DNA of 64,000 nucleotides from Luteolibacter pohnpeiensis (GTDB taxonomy: Bacteria; Verrucomicrobiota; Verrucomicrobiia; Verrucomicrobiales; Akkermansiaceae): the NCBI RefSeq assembly GCF_016595435.1, contig NZ_JAENIJ010000006.1, forward strand, positions 1-64,000, read 5' to 3'. Positions 46,468 to 55,205 of this stretch are shown here, in pieces (within the stretch, counting starts at the first letter, position 1; each line of letters begins with the position of its first letter). The notes under the pieces are model-generated. The model was given only the letters and a program-made list of their open reading frames with translations. It was not told where the DNA came from and searched no databases. Both the position numbers and the translations under genes were made by a program.

Positions 46468-47094
46468 TTACTGCGGGCCGCGAAACTTCAAGGCCGCTTC
46501 GGTCCGCGAATGCACGTGGAGCTTGGCGTAAATGTTTTTCAGGTGCCAGCGCACCGAATCCACCGAGAGATGCAACCGACCGGCCAGTTCTTTGTTGGTG
46601 AATCCATTCGCAACCAGTTCAAGGATTTCCCTCTCTCGGGGCGTCAACTTATCTACCATCTCCATCGTAGATGATTGATCGCGGAAATATTGGATGACCT
46701 TACGCGCGATGCCGCCGCTCATGGGGACTCCGCCTTGCTGCACATCACGGATTGCCTGAACAACTTCCTCTGGCGCGGATCGTTTGAGTAAATAGCCGGA
46801 TGCTCCAGCTCTCAAGGCGCTGAAAACCCTGTCCGAATCCTCATACACCGTGACCATGATCACCAAGACATCCGGCAGCAGTGCTTTGAGCTTTTGCACG
46901 CATTCCACACCGGTCATTGCTGGTAGCTGGATGTCCATCAAAACAACTTCCGGGGATTTCTTCGGCAACAATCGAAGTGCCTCCTCCGCGGTTTCATAGG
47001 CACCGACGCACTGATAATCCGGAGAAAGATCGACAATGGTCCGCAGCCCTTCACGGGTGGTTCTGCTGTCTTCGACGATGCCGATCTTGATCAT
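46468..47094 (-). CDS. NarL/FixJ-family response regulator
   Basis: The 208-aa protein has a receiver domain (about 1-120) with the acidic pair Glu8-Asp9, phosphoacceptor Asp54 in VVLMDIQLP and the Lys of LLKRSAPEE. A LuxR-type helix-turn-helix (about 140-205; LTPREREILELVANGFTNKELAGRL) follows. It is the partner of the histidine kinase immediately upstream, whose stop it overlaps by 4 nt. Phosphorylated dimers would bind DNA. The giant secreted protein gene starts about 120 nt downstream on the same strand and is a plausible target; this is inferred from position. Confidence 0.93.
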   Translation of the reverse strand: MIKIGIVEDSRTTREGLRTIVDLSPDYQCVGAYETAEEALRLLPKKSPEVVLMDIQLPAMTGVECVQKLKALLPDVLVIMVTVYEDSDRVFSALRAGASGYLLKRSAPEEVVQAIRDVQQGGVPMSGGIARKVIQYFRDQSSTMEMVDKLTPREREILELVANGFTNKELAGRLHLSVDSVRWHLKNIYAKLHVHSRTEAALKFRGPQ

Positions 47095-49202
47095 TCGATG
47101 CCTTTCAATGGGATGATGAAGTGAACCGTAGACCCGATCCCGGGTGTGGATTCAATGCTGAAATTTCCGCCAATTTGCTCAAGCCGATCCTTCATGCCAC
47201 GCAGTCCGTTGCGGTTGCCTTGTTCATCGACCGGAGTAAATCCGCTTCCATCGTCGGTAATGCGAATCAGTAGTTCTGTCGATTTTACACTTATTGCAAG
47301 TATGACTTCATTCGCGTTCGAATGGCGCACGACATTGGTTAGTGCTTCTTTTGTAGCCAGAAAAATCGCATGGCGCTGGTGGGGGCTGAGTGGGATTTTT
47401 GGAATCTGATCGTCGATCTGCAAGCGGCAACGGATTCCTGCAAGATTGAGAAATCGAGGTGCGAATAAGGAAAAGTAGTCAGCGAGATCTTCCGCTGAAT
47501 CATAGCGTGGGTTGACCGCCCATACGATCTCATCGAGGCCAGAGACAAGCGAGTGGCAGACTTGTCGGAGCTGGTCCAAATAGCCATCTTTGTCCTTGAT
47601 GGAAATCTCCGGGTTTTTCATCAGCGCGGTTAGAAACCCGGCCTCTGTTAGGCCGGACCCAAGTTCATCATGAAGGTCCTGCGCAACCCGGCTGCGCTCC
47701 TGTTCCAGAATACGGTGTCTTTCGAGTGACTCACGCTCCTCGATTTCCCTGGCAAGTTCCTTTGAACGCCGGGCCACGGTCCGATGCAGTGAAGCAACCC
47801 AGGCGACCGCTAGCAGGAGTGCGCCGCACAGAATGGTGATCAGGATAACCGTATGTTGGAAAGTCCACCATGGGCCGCGTTGCAGAACCTCGATGTCATT
47901 TTTATTCTGAAGCCTGAGTTCGAACAAATTCGAGCTGGTGGATATCTTGTTAGAAGCATTGCTAAGATAGGTGCCCGTCAGTCTGATAATGCTATTTTTT
48001 TCCAGCGGAACCAATGAGTCGGATATGCTAGGAACGTAGGCAAAGAAGTGATGGTTGCCTGAATTGCATTCGAGGATCCGCTCGTTCTGACGGACTGAAT
48101 CGCTCAACACGGTGGCTTCCAGCCGAACGCGTGTGGAATCGAACCTTGAATCCAGAATTTCGTCTGCGTGGAGCGCTATGGGAGCAGGCATTTTGGTTCT
48201 ACCAATTTTACGAATGGCTGCTTCCTGTAGGATTGGTGATGGTCCGCCCGGTTGGGAATAGCCGACGACTTCCACTTGATCGCCGGGGACGACATCGCAA
48301 TTTTTCCGGCATATGGCGCGGAAACCCTGCTCTGCGTCAGTCAGGAAAAAAAGCGGTGGCTTGGTATATAAAACGAGTCCGGTGACCTTGACTGGTTCAA
48401 GAGCATTGAGATGTGAGGCAAAGCCTAACAAATCTTTGGCGTGGGCAGCAGTTGCAGCAAATGGATTTTCCAGGGCTGGCTTCTCAAGCGTCATGACAGC
48501 ATTCCCGAGATGGAACTCGGTGGGGTGGACACGCCCAATGCTGATGTCCCAACTGGAGGCGTAGACTCCTCGAAATCGGACCAGACAACCGATCAGTGAG
48601 GTGACTTCTTCATCCGTCATTGCTTCGAATGGCAACGGGTAAAACGAATCTGATAGAATGGTTGTCGCGCCACCTTGGGTGAGAAGTTTTACCCGCGATT
48701 TGGATGCTTCGATGACCACTCCGCGGATTTCTATTTGTTCGGCATCAAGGCTGCCGCCAAGAAGCTGATCCCATGTCGGAATGATGGGCTCGGGGAGAGT
48801 CCCATGTCTAACAAAGCGCGCATCGGTGGCGTAGATGACAGGCGAGAAATCTCCTGCGCCAGTGATGCCATTGATACGCCAAATCTCGCCGGGATGGGGT
48901 TGAGGTTGCCCAGGCGGAGTTCGAAAGTGAATGTAGACACCTCCGCTGGCATCTTGGAGCACGAGTGATCGTGAATTCGACATCGTCACCACCCCTTCGA
49001 GTTCGACGTGATAGGGTCGATCCGCCTGCTCCGGTTTCAGATGGCGGACCTCGATGGCATTGGTTAGAACATTCTGTTGTTCGACTTCCTCTGTCGGAAT
49101 GGTTTCTTCCCGTGAGGTCGGTGTTTCTTTGGCGTAAGAACGAAATGAGGCAGCCAAAGCCAGTGCCGCGAACAAACAAATTTTTCCAAGGCAAAATCTC
49201 AT
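47091..49202 (-). CDS. Sensor histidine kinase (HisKA_3 type) with a large OB-like sensor region
   Basis: The 703-aa protein has a signal peptide (to about residue 25) and a ~420-residue periplasmic region. A membrane helix (about 449-471, TVILITILCGALLLAVAWVASL) and a short coiled coil follow, then the kinase core. The dimerisation box is RVAQDLHDELGSGLT with phospho-acceptor His511. The ATPase domain shows NVVRHSNA, DDGSGF and GLRGMKDRLEQIGG. The periplasmic part seems to hold three OB-like repeats, each with a pattern like VELEGVV then LVLQDASGG then PGEIWRINGI. The ligand is unknown. It is translationally coupled to the response regulator. Confidence 0.9.
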   Translation of the reverse strand: MRFCLGKICLFAALALAASFRSYAKETPTSREETIPTEEVEQQNVLTNAIEVRHLKPEQADRPYHVELEGVVTMSNSRSLVLQDASGGVYIHFRTPPGQPQPHPGEIWRINGITGAGDFSPVIYATDARFVRHGTLPEPIIPTWDQLLGGSLDAEQIEIRGVVIEASKSRVKLLTQGGATTILSDSFYPLPFEAMTDEEVTSLIGCLVRFRGVYASSWDISIGRVHPTEFHLGNAVMTLEKPALENPFAATAAHAKDLLGFASHLNALEPVKVTGLVLYTKPPLFFLTDAEQGFRAICRKNCDVVPGDQVEVVGYSQPGGPSPILQEAAIRKIGRTKMPAPIALHADEILDSRFDSTRVRLEATVLSDSVRQNERILECNSGNHHFFAYVPSISDSLVPLEKNSIIRLTGTYLSNASNKISTSSNLFELRLQNKNDIEVLQRGPWWTFQHTVILITILCGALLLAVAWVASLHRTVARRSKELAREIEERESLERHRILEQERSRVAQDLHDELGSGLTEAGFLTALMKNPEISIKDKDGYLDQLRQVCHSLVSGLDEIVWAVNPRYDSAEDLADYFSLFAPRFLNLAGIRCRLQIDDQIPKIPLSPHQRHAIFLATKEALTNVVRHSNANEVILAISVKSTELLIRITDDGSGFTPVDEQGNRNGLRGMKDRLEQIGGNFSIESTPGIGSTVHFIIPLKGIE

Positions 49203-49452
49203 CGAGTTCCGTATCCAAGTGATTGCGTGGCAATGCCAAAAGCCATCCTAGAACGCCCGTCAAGCTGAGCCCTGCGCTGGCAGAAACGTGTGGGTTTCGT
49301 GTTTTTTGTTAGATGACATGCCGAGTTTTAGTGGGCAGTGTATAATTTTTAGATTTGATCTTGCGATCGAACAGAAATCGCCTTGAGGGCGATTCCAATC
49401 GCCGTTGGAGATTGGTCTGGCTAAAACGTGGCTTTCGTGTTTGCTGATAGGC

Positions 49453-50487
49453 GTGAAACTGAAGGATATCGTTTGGCTGATCCCACTTCCCGTGGGTGTT
49501 CTGGCATTTCTCTGGTCTTCTCACCAAGGCTCGGAGGCAACTCAGCTTTCTAGCAGCCGAACATCTTCATCCGAAGCTCACACGGTGGCGCGAACGTCGT
49601 CACTTGATGAGTTCACCCACAGAATCAAGGAAATCAACGAGCAGGCATCCCCGAAGAAAACGGCGGTTCAGCCTGCGAGTATGGATTTCTCCCAGCTGTC
49701 GGTCGCCGAGCTGAAGGAAAAACTACTCTCGGAAAAGGCTGGAGGAGATCCATTTTCGCCCAACGATAATCTGCTGGAATACGCCCGTTTGCTTGGATTG
49801 AAAGAAGGCAAAAACGCCTTGGCCTGGCTCAAGGAAAACTGCCCGGAGGTCTATGATGAGTGCTATGATTCATGCTTCGATGGCTGGGCGGACGCGGATG
49901 CACATGGAGCCTTTGCCTATCTATGCCAATCCGATCAGGTGAAACCCTGCAGTGGGGAGACCTTACTGAAATTGCTTCAAACTTACGCCGGCAACGCAGA
50001 GTCATATCGACAAGCGTCGGACCAAGTGCCTTGGGAGCTTTTCCGAGTTTGGGTTCATGGAGGTATAGACAAGATAGGGGTTCAGCTAGCCGACAACACC
50101 GATATCAGACCATTGTTAGAAAGTGGAGTGGCTCAAACATTGGCGGAAGAGGGATTTTACATGGAGGGACTTTTTAAATCCTGGGCATCGCAAGATTTTT
50201 CAGAAGCACTCAAAAATTGGTCCGAATGGGCGACGGCAGATGATCAAATGGTTGCAGCTCAATTTTTAGAAATTCTGAGGAGCCAGACACAAACCCCTGA
50301 CGGTCCTGCGCGGTTCGAGCAAAGCTTGCGTCAAATGAGCCCTGAGGCGCAGGAAAGAGTTATCGATGCGATTGGAATTCTACAGGTAGAGATGCCCAAA
50401 TACGGAACCATGCTTCAAGAGGAACTCACCCAACTCATGCCACTTTTGCCGGCAGATTTCCAACCTCAAACCGATTCCGATCAATGA
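49453..50487 (+). CDS. Membrane-anchored helical repeat protein (paralogue 2)
   Basis: This 344-aa protein has an N-terminal anchor (about 7-22, VWLIPLPVGVLAFLW), a Ser/Thr-rich linker and a helical body. Repeat-like motifs include SWASQDFSEALKNWSEWA and GWADADAHGAFAYL, the same W-x-x-D-x-x-A-aromatic pattern as the proteins at 14493 and 50484. I chose the GTG at 49453; a TTG at 49405 would add 16 residues. It overlaps the next gene by 4 nt (ATGA), so the two are translationally coupled. The function is unknown; the periplasmic location is inferred from the anchor. Confidence 0.72.
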   Translation: MKLKDIVWLIPLPVGVLAFLWSSHQGSEATQLSSSRTSSSEAHTVARTSSLDEFTHRIKEINEQASPKKTAVQPASMDFSQLSVAELKEKLLSEKAGGDPFSPNDNLLEYARLLGLKEGKNALAWLKENCPEVYDECYDSCFDGWADADAHGAFAYLCQSDQVKPCSGETLLKLLQTYAGNAESYRQASDQVPWELFRVWVHGGIDKIGVQLADNTDIRPLLESGVAQTLAEEGFYMEGLFKSWASQDFSEALKNWSEWATADDQMVAAQFLEILRSQTQTPDGPARFEQSLRQMSPEAQERVIDAIGILQVEMPKYGTMLQEELTQLMPLLPADFQPQTDSDQ

Positions 50488-51635
50488 AACCCGCTGCCCG
50501 ATCTACGATGGTTCTAGTTCTTTCGCTCGGAGCGGCCTGGTTTGGCATGGTTCTCGGCGAGAACCGACACAAGCGTGAGATTTCTGATGCCCCTGAAGGT
50601 ATTCAATTCACCAGCCGCCGACCAGTTAGGGCGAATGCTCCAGCACCCTCGCCAAAGGAATTGGATCCCAGCCAGCTCCGTCGCCAAGCTATCGCTCGCT
50701 GCGATACGGATACCCTGTGGGACTGGTTGCAGAATTTAGGACCGGAGTATAAGAATAATCGAGCCGTCGCAGATGTGATTGAGGAACTGATTGATCGTCT
50801 TGGGTTCGAAGGCGCGTGGGAAAAGGCGATGTCCTTGGATGGGCAAGCCCGTTATGATATTTCAAGTTCGCTTGTTGGAATTCTGAGCACCGACGATCCA
50901 TGGGAAGCCTTCAAATACTACAAGCTGCACCGGGGTTTTTTTGATGAAATGTGGGGGTATGGGGCCACATTTAGTTTTACTAGGGAAAGCCTTAAAATTT
51001 CGGCGGATAAGGCAATTGAAGTTTTTGAAAACTCAGATGCGAAGGAATCAAAATGGTGTGTTTCAGGCGAATATCCTGAAGGTTTTGACTACGAGAAGTT
51101 GGCGAACTATTTCGTAGGTTCTGCTTCGAGGCCAGTTAGTTTACCCGATAAGTTACTTGCAGATTGGGCAGCGAAAGATCCCGTCAAAGCAGCGGAGTGG
51201 ATCACTGCGAATCCGCCTATGGAAATCAACGACGAAACCGACAGCATTAACGGGGCGGTTGGCATCAACATGGCCTTGGAATCAATCGTGGAGTCCGATT
51301 CGGATTCACGAAATGAGGCCATCGAGGATCTGGCAAAACTCCCCCAGCCGGTGCTGGATAAAATTTGGAGTTTCCGAGCAGAGAGCTCGATTCAGCCCGA
51401 ACTTCTATCCCTGGCAGAGCAAATGGGACAGCGGGATGCTTACTTGGTTAATAGCCTGCTAAAAACCAACAGAGCATCATCGATCGACCCCTCCTGGGAC
51501 GAGATTCCCGTGGCCGAGCGAAATCAAATCTTAGACACCGCTGAACAACGGTGGGCCTCTGAATCCTCGTCTCCCATGGATGAACGTGCACGCCAACGCT
51601 GGCGCGAGATGGTGGAAAAATCGTGGGCGCAGTGA
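50484..51635 (+). CDS. Membrane-anchored helical repeat protein (paralogue 3)
   Basis: The 383-aa protein has an N-terminal membrane segment (about 8-25, MVLVLSLGAAWFGMVLG) and a helical body with the family repeat: DWAAKDPVKAAEWITANPP, LSTDDPWEAFKYYKLH and TLWDWLQNLGPEY. It starts inside the stop region of paralogue 2 (ATGA overlap), so the two are probably made in equal amounts and may form a complex. No catalytic residues are recognisable. The middle third is richer in Asp, Glu and Ser and has a more AT-rich codon choice than nearby housekeeping genes. Confidence 0.72.
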   Translation: MKPAARSTMVLVLSLGAAWFGMVLGENRHKREISDAPEGIQFTSRRPVRANAPAPSPKELDPSQLRRQAIARCDTDTLWDWLQNLGPEYKNNRAVADVIEELIDRLGFEGAWEKAMSLDGQARYDISSSLVGILSTDDPWEAFKYYKLHRGFFDEMWGYGATFSFTRESLKISADKAIEVFENSDAKESKWCVSGEYPEGFDYEKLANYFVGSASRPVSLPDKLLADWAAKDPVKAAEWITANPPMEINDETDSINGAVGINMALESIVESDSDSRNEAIEDLAKLPQPVLDKIWSFRAESSIQPELLSLAEQMGQRDAYLVNSLLKTNRASSIDPSWDEIPVAERNQILDTAEQRWASESSSPMDERARQRWREMVEKSWAQ

Positions 51636-51649
51636 GGGCAATTTCCGGC

Positions 51650-51898
51650 TTAGACTGCCGACTCTCGAACCGGCGCGAGCAGGTAACCGATGGACGCCCA
51701 CAGCCAGCCGATCAATGCAATTAGTGCCGGGATGCCGGTCATGAGAAGTGCGGACTGATACATATCCGGATCAAGCTTGCCATTTGGGCTCCTGATTCCT
51801 GATCCCATGATCTATGAAACGTAATAGAAGCCTGCAAGGGCGGCGCCGATTGCCCCACCCGCTTGCATCAAAATGGGTATCAGGCCGGAGCAGGCGTT
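51650..51898 (-). pseudogene. Remnant of a multi-pass membrane transporter C-terminus
   Basis: On the minus strand a frame opening after a stop at 51899-51901 reads SGLIPILMQAGGAIGAALAG. It then meets an amber codon at 51812-51814 and continues in the same frame through MYQSALLMTGIPALIALIGW to a TAA at 51650-51652. The two hydrophobic pieces look like the last two membrane helices of an MFS or GPH-type sugar transporter. The rest of the gene is missing upstream, where prfB lies. The in-frame stop and the missing N-terminal part argue for decay; the family assignment is tentative. Confidence 0.45.
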
Positions 51899-51976
51899 TT
51901 ACCGTGGTCGTTCTCATGGCCGATCTACTGAAATGAAAGTTCAGCCAATCGCCTAATGCATCAGGCCAGATGTTGT

Positions 51977-52008
51977 CAAGGTGCAGGGTGTTAGATCCCC
52001 GCACCTTG
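51977..52008 (-). terminator. Hairpin downstream of prfB
   Basis: CAAGGTGC at 51977-51984 pairs with GCACCTTG at 52001-52008, and GGG/CCC extend it inside past one mismatch. It lies 13 nt past the prfB stop on the minus strand. No U tract follows, so it may stabilise the 3' end rather than terminate. Confidence 0.4.
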
Positions 52009-52021
52009 GACGCAGTGCTAA

Positions 52022-53162
52022 TCAATCATCATCGCCACCGCCGCCTTTGACGCGGACTTTTCCGCGCAGCTTGGCTTCGATGAAGGCGTCGAGGTCGCCA
52101 TCCATGACGTCCTGGATGTTGCCGGACTCTTCGCCGGTGCGAAGATCGAGCACCTTTTGGTAGGGCTGGAAAACATAGGAACGAATCTGGTTGCCCCAGG
52201 AAACGTCGCCTTTCTCACCGTAGGCGCGATCCGATTCGGCGCGCTGCTTGTCTTCCTCAATCTGATAGAGTTTCGCTTTGAGAATTTCGAACGCCAGCTC
52301 GCGATTCTGCCCTTGGGATCGGGCAGCGGTGGAGCGGATCAAAATCCCGGTAGGAAGGTGGCGCAGCAACACGGCGGTTTCCACCTTGTTCACGTTCTGA
52401 CCGCCTTTGCCGCCGGAACGTGTGGTGGTGATCTCGATGTCTTTGTCCTGGATCTCGATTTTGATCTCCTTGGAAATTTCCGGAGTGGCATCGATCGATG
52501 CGAAAGACGTGTGACGTTTCGCAGCCGAATCGAACGGAGAAATCCGCACCAGGCGATGAACCCCGCGTTCGTTTTTGAGGAAGCCGTAGGCGTAGTCGCC
52601 GGTGATTTTCAAAGTTGCGGAGCGCAAGCCCGCTTCGTCGCCGTCCTGCCAGTCGAGCGTCTCGACCGAGTAGCCTTTGCGTTCCGCCCAGCGGGTGTAC
52701 ATGCGGTGCAGCATCTGCGCCCAGTCGCACGCCTCGGTGCCGCCAGCTCCGGCGGAAATGACGAGGAAGCACGGGGAAATATCGCTCGGTTGATCGAGCA
52801 AGGTCAGCAGCTCGTAGGAGCGGATGTCCTTTTCCAGTGACTTCGCGTTATCGATCGCCTCGCGCGCCATGTCGGCATCGTCGAATTCCTTGGCGAGCGA
52901 GATGCCTTCCTCGATGTCCGCCACGCGGCTTTCGAGCGCGAGAAAGGATTCCAGTTTTTTCTTCAGTCCGGCTGCTTTGGAGCTGATGCTCTTGGCTTTA
53001 TCAGAGTCGTTCCAAAATTCCGGGGCGCCCATGGCTTCCTCCAGAGTTTGGATTTCGTTTTCGAGAGTGGGGACGTCAAAGATACCTCCTGAGTTTCGAC
53101 AGGCGGCTTTTCAAGCCGTCGATGTCGAGCGCCAGGAGGTCAGCGGTAGGAAGGGTGGACAT
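52022..53162 (-). CDS. prfB: Peptide chain release factor 2, with programmed +1 frameshift
   Basis: RF2 releases finished proteins at UGA and UAA. The gene is read in two frames. Frame one runs from ATG at 53162 to CTT at 53081-53079 (28 codons, ending RRYL) and meets an in-frame TGA at 53078-53076. Skipping one base gives GAC at 53077 and continues to the stop at 52022, for 379 residues. The stop-codon-reading tripeptide SPF is in VRISPFDSA, and the peptide-release GGQ is in [10 protein letters not shown]. An annotation that starts at MGAPEF (53032) misses the N-terminal part. It is flanked by gene remnants on both sides. Confidence 0.95.
53075..53090 (-). promoter_or_regulatory. RF2 autoregulatory +1 frameshift site
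   Basis: On the minus strand AGGAGG (53090-53085), a 3-nt spacer TAT and CTT TGA C (53081-53075) reproduce the classic RF2 recoding site. When RF2 is scarce, the ribosome pauses at UGA, slips forward on CUU and makes more RF2. The internal Shine-Dalgarno-like AGGAGG stimulates the slip by pairing with 16S rRNA. Confidence 0.95.
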
Positions 53163-53414
53163 TGCGACGGCAGCAAAGGACATGTGCCCGCGCGACGCAA
53201 GGGGGAACTCCCGCGAGTTTGCCCCGATGCGGCGAAAATCTCATCAACTTCGACCGGCCAGGGCGGTAGGGGCGATGAAATGGCGACTCGTCGTCAAAAA
53301 TTGAACCCTATGCCAGAATCCGGAGGCTTCATCCGGGAATTCCGGGAAGGAGGCCGATGCCAATTGGCCAGTATCTGTTGTGGAGCGGGGTGGTGCTGTG
53401 GTTGATCACCCGCT

Positions 53415-53639
53415 TTGGCAGCTGGTTGCGTCCCGTTGTTCCGGAGCCCTTTCGCGCAGCGGTGGCTGCACAGCTTTGGTGGGACTCGCTGCGTTTCTCC
53501 TCTGATGGATTTGTTGTTCGGAACTTACCCCTGCACGCCCCACGAGCCGGAATCGTTTTGCATTCACGAGCCGATTTCACGAAATTACTTCGGCCAGCTA
53601 TGGCATCCGTTTCGAAGAAAGAGTCGCAGAGCGAAATGA
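53415..53639 (+). pseudogene. C-terminal remnant of a sterol desaturase/fatty-acid hydroxylase family gene
   Basis: The frame ending at TGA 53637-53639 reads MDLLFGTYPCTPHEPESF and then CIHEPISRNYFGQLWHPF. This matches how this membrane hydroxylase family ends (DxLFGTY, then EPIS..YFGQL.HPF). The histidine clusters needed for the di-iron site are missing, because no homologous sequence is left between here and prfB. The end overlaps the acetyltransferase ATG by 4 nt, so the intact gene probably led an operon. Only the ~45-residue tail can be recognised; the first ~30 residues of the stated frame are less certain. Confidence 0.5.
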
Positions 53640-54133
53640 TCATCCGCATTTTTCAAGTTGGCGACCATGAAGCGATCGCGGAAATTTTCACTCGGGCGAT
53701 CCATGAAATCGCGTCTGAGGATTATACCCTTGAGCAATGTCTTGCTTGGTCGGATCGGCAGCCGAACCCGAAGCATTGGGAGCAGCGATGTCAGAAAAAG
53801 AAGCCTTTTGTCGCGGTGATTGGCGGAAGGATCGCTGGCTTTCTGGAACTGGACCCGGATGGTCACATCGATTGTGCCTATTCCCATCCAGAGTTTGCTC
53901 GGCAGGGAGTGATGACCGCCTTGGTCCACCACGCCCGACGTGTTGCAGAAGAAGCCGGAACACGTCGGATGTGGGTGGAGGCGTCGATTTGTGCGCGACC
54001 GTTGTTCGAAAAATGCGGCTTCGTGGTGCAGCGCGAAAACTTGGTCGATCTAGGCGGAGTCGAGCTGATCAATTACTGGATGGAACTCCGCTTGATCGGC
54101 GAAACTCAATCTTCGCCCTCTTGCGAGTCCTGA
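53636..54133 (+). CDS. GNAT-family N-acetyltransferase (YafP-like)
   Basis: This 165-aa protein matches the GNAT fold: beta-1 and alpha-1 from IRIFQVGDHEAIAEIF, the core strand GRIAGFLELDPDGHIDCAYSH, the acetyl-CoA pyrophosphate loop HPEFARQGVMTALVHHA (the R/Q-x-x-G-x-G/A pattern, read here as RQGVMT), and the C-terminal FEKCGFVVQREN. It would transfer an acetyl group from acetyl-CoA to an amine; the substrate is unknown. The ATG at 53636 overlaps the stop of the hydroxylase remnant (ATGA), which supports this start over the in-frame ATG at 53600. It overlaps the next minus-strand gene by 28 nt. Confidence 0.85.
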   Translation: MIIRIFQVGDHEAIAEIFTRAIHEIASEDYTLEQCLAWSDRQPNPKHWEQRCQKKKPFVAVIGGRIAGFLELDPDGHIDCAYSHPEFARQGVMTALVHHARRVAEEAGTRRMWVEASICARPLFEKCGFVVQRENLVDLGGVELINYWMELRLIGETQSSPSCES

Positions 54134-55041
54134 AGTTGGCGGAACTGGGCGGCGCTTTGCATGATTTGCATGACGCCACCGATCATTTGCCGACCGGAGC
54201 TGAAGGCGGTGTCGCGCGTTTCCAAATCGGCGGCGAGCTTTGATGGATCTTCAAGCTTTTGCTCACGTTCCTGCTCCTGCTTGTCGATCGCTGCCTGGAA
54301 TGACTCCGATTGTTCGGGATTGAGAATGGTGGCGAATTTTTCGTTGAAAACCTCATCACCCGCCAAGGATGGCTGGCCCATGCGCTGCATGCGGGTTTCC
54401 ATTTTCAGGAACAGATCCTGGGATTCTTCGTTGCTCTGGCGATACATCTCGGCGAATTCCGCATCGCTGGTTTCTCCGCGCTTGTAGGCGTCTTCAGCGA
54501 GAAAGAATTTGGTCAGCCGGCTTGGATCGTCCTGCAGGGTGGTGACGGCACCTTTCAATTCCTCAAGCCGGTGCTGGCGGGTTTGTTCGACAATGTCGAG
54601 AGCCTGGGATTTTTGCTCGTCAGTCAGCTGAAGCTCGTCCGTGAGACCATAGGCGCGGAGCGTGCCATTGAGCAGGTCGCGGTTGACCCTGGCGGGATCT
54701 TGGGCGCTTGCGAGTTCGGACAGGCTGGCCAAGTCGCCCAACAAGCCAATGAAGGTGGAGGAAACGTGTTTGGAAAGATTGGTACGAGCTTCGCCGTACT
54801 TGGCGATCAGCTCGGCGTCATCACCCTGATCACGGCGTTTGGTTTTGGTATCCTGCGGTTGAGTTGGCTTGAAGCCGCTGCTGTGGGTCGAGTTTGCGGC
54901 CGATGAATCCGAGCGGGTCGGGGGGGAATCGTTGGTTTTCGCAGCCGGGTCGGATGACGAGCCTTTGCTGTTGAAGTAAACGATGAGTCCGGCGGCGATG
55001 AGTAACGCGGCGGTGGAACCAAGAGCGGTCTTTTTAGTCAT
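54106..55041 (-). CDS. Membrane-anchored Ser/Thr-rich protein, function unknown
   Basis: This 311-aa protein has a basic start and one membrane helix (about 7-23, LGSTAALLIAAGLIVYF). A Ser/Thr/Asp-rich linker of about 40 residues and a long helical, charged region (about 75-311) with coiled-coil character follow. Helices such as LTDEQKSQALDIVEQTRQHRLEEL and FNEKFATILNPEQSESFQAAI resemble the LTxEQ pattern of periplasmic helical proteins of the Spy/CpxP type, but there is no clear family match. The 3' end overlaps the acetyltransferase by 28 nt in convergent orientation. Confidence 0.7.
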   Translation of the reverse strand: MTKKTALGSTAALLIAAGLIVYFNSKGSSSDPAAKTNDSPPTRSDSSAANSTHSSGFKPTQPQDTKTKRRDQGDDAELIAKYGEARTNLSKHVSSTFIGLLGDLASLSELASAQDPARVNRDLLNGTLRAYGLTDELQLTDEQKSQALDIVEQTRQHRLEELKGAVTTLQDDPSRLTKFFLAEDAYKRGETSDAEFAEMYRQSNEESQDLFLKMETRMQRMGQPSLAGDEVFNEKFATILNPEQSESFQAAIDKQEQEREQKLEDPSKLAADLETRDTAFSSGRQMIGGVMQIMQSAAQFRQLQDSQEGED

Positions 55042-55151
55042 GAGACGTGGTAGTTGGGGATCGGGGCCTCATATTCCTCCAGAATTGGGCTTTCGGCACT
55101 CTAATTTTTCAAACAATCGATTTTTTTCTGCGGCAAAACTACAGAAATTGC

Positions 55152-55186
55152 AAAAAAAGGCCCGCCTGCATCACTGCGGGCGGGCC
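55152..55186 (-). terminator. Strong intrinsic terminator of the GH2 gene
   Basis: GGCCCGCCTGC at 55159-55169 pairs with GCGGGCGGGCC at 55176-55186 (one G-T pair) around a 6-nt loop. On the minus strand the stem is followed by seven U residues encoded by the A run at 55152-55158. It sits 20 nt past the GH2 stop. Confidence 0.92.
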
Positions 55187-55205
55187 TTGAGATCAATCAG
55201 CGAAA

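Noticed and set aside
49341-49346. TATAAT sequence upstream of the repeat-protein pair
   Set aside because: It matches a -10 box, but no acceptable -35 lies 16-18 nt upstream and it is ~110 nt from the start; not enough for a promoter call.
53357-53635. Long N-terminal extension of the acetyltransferase
   Set aside because: The extra residues do not fit a GNAT protein, and a different frame here gives a recognisable hydroxylase tail that ends in an ATGA overlap with the chosen start.
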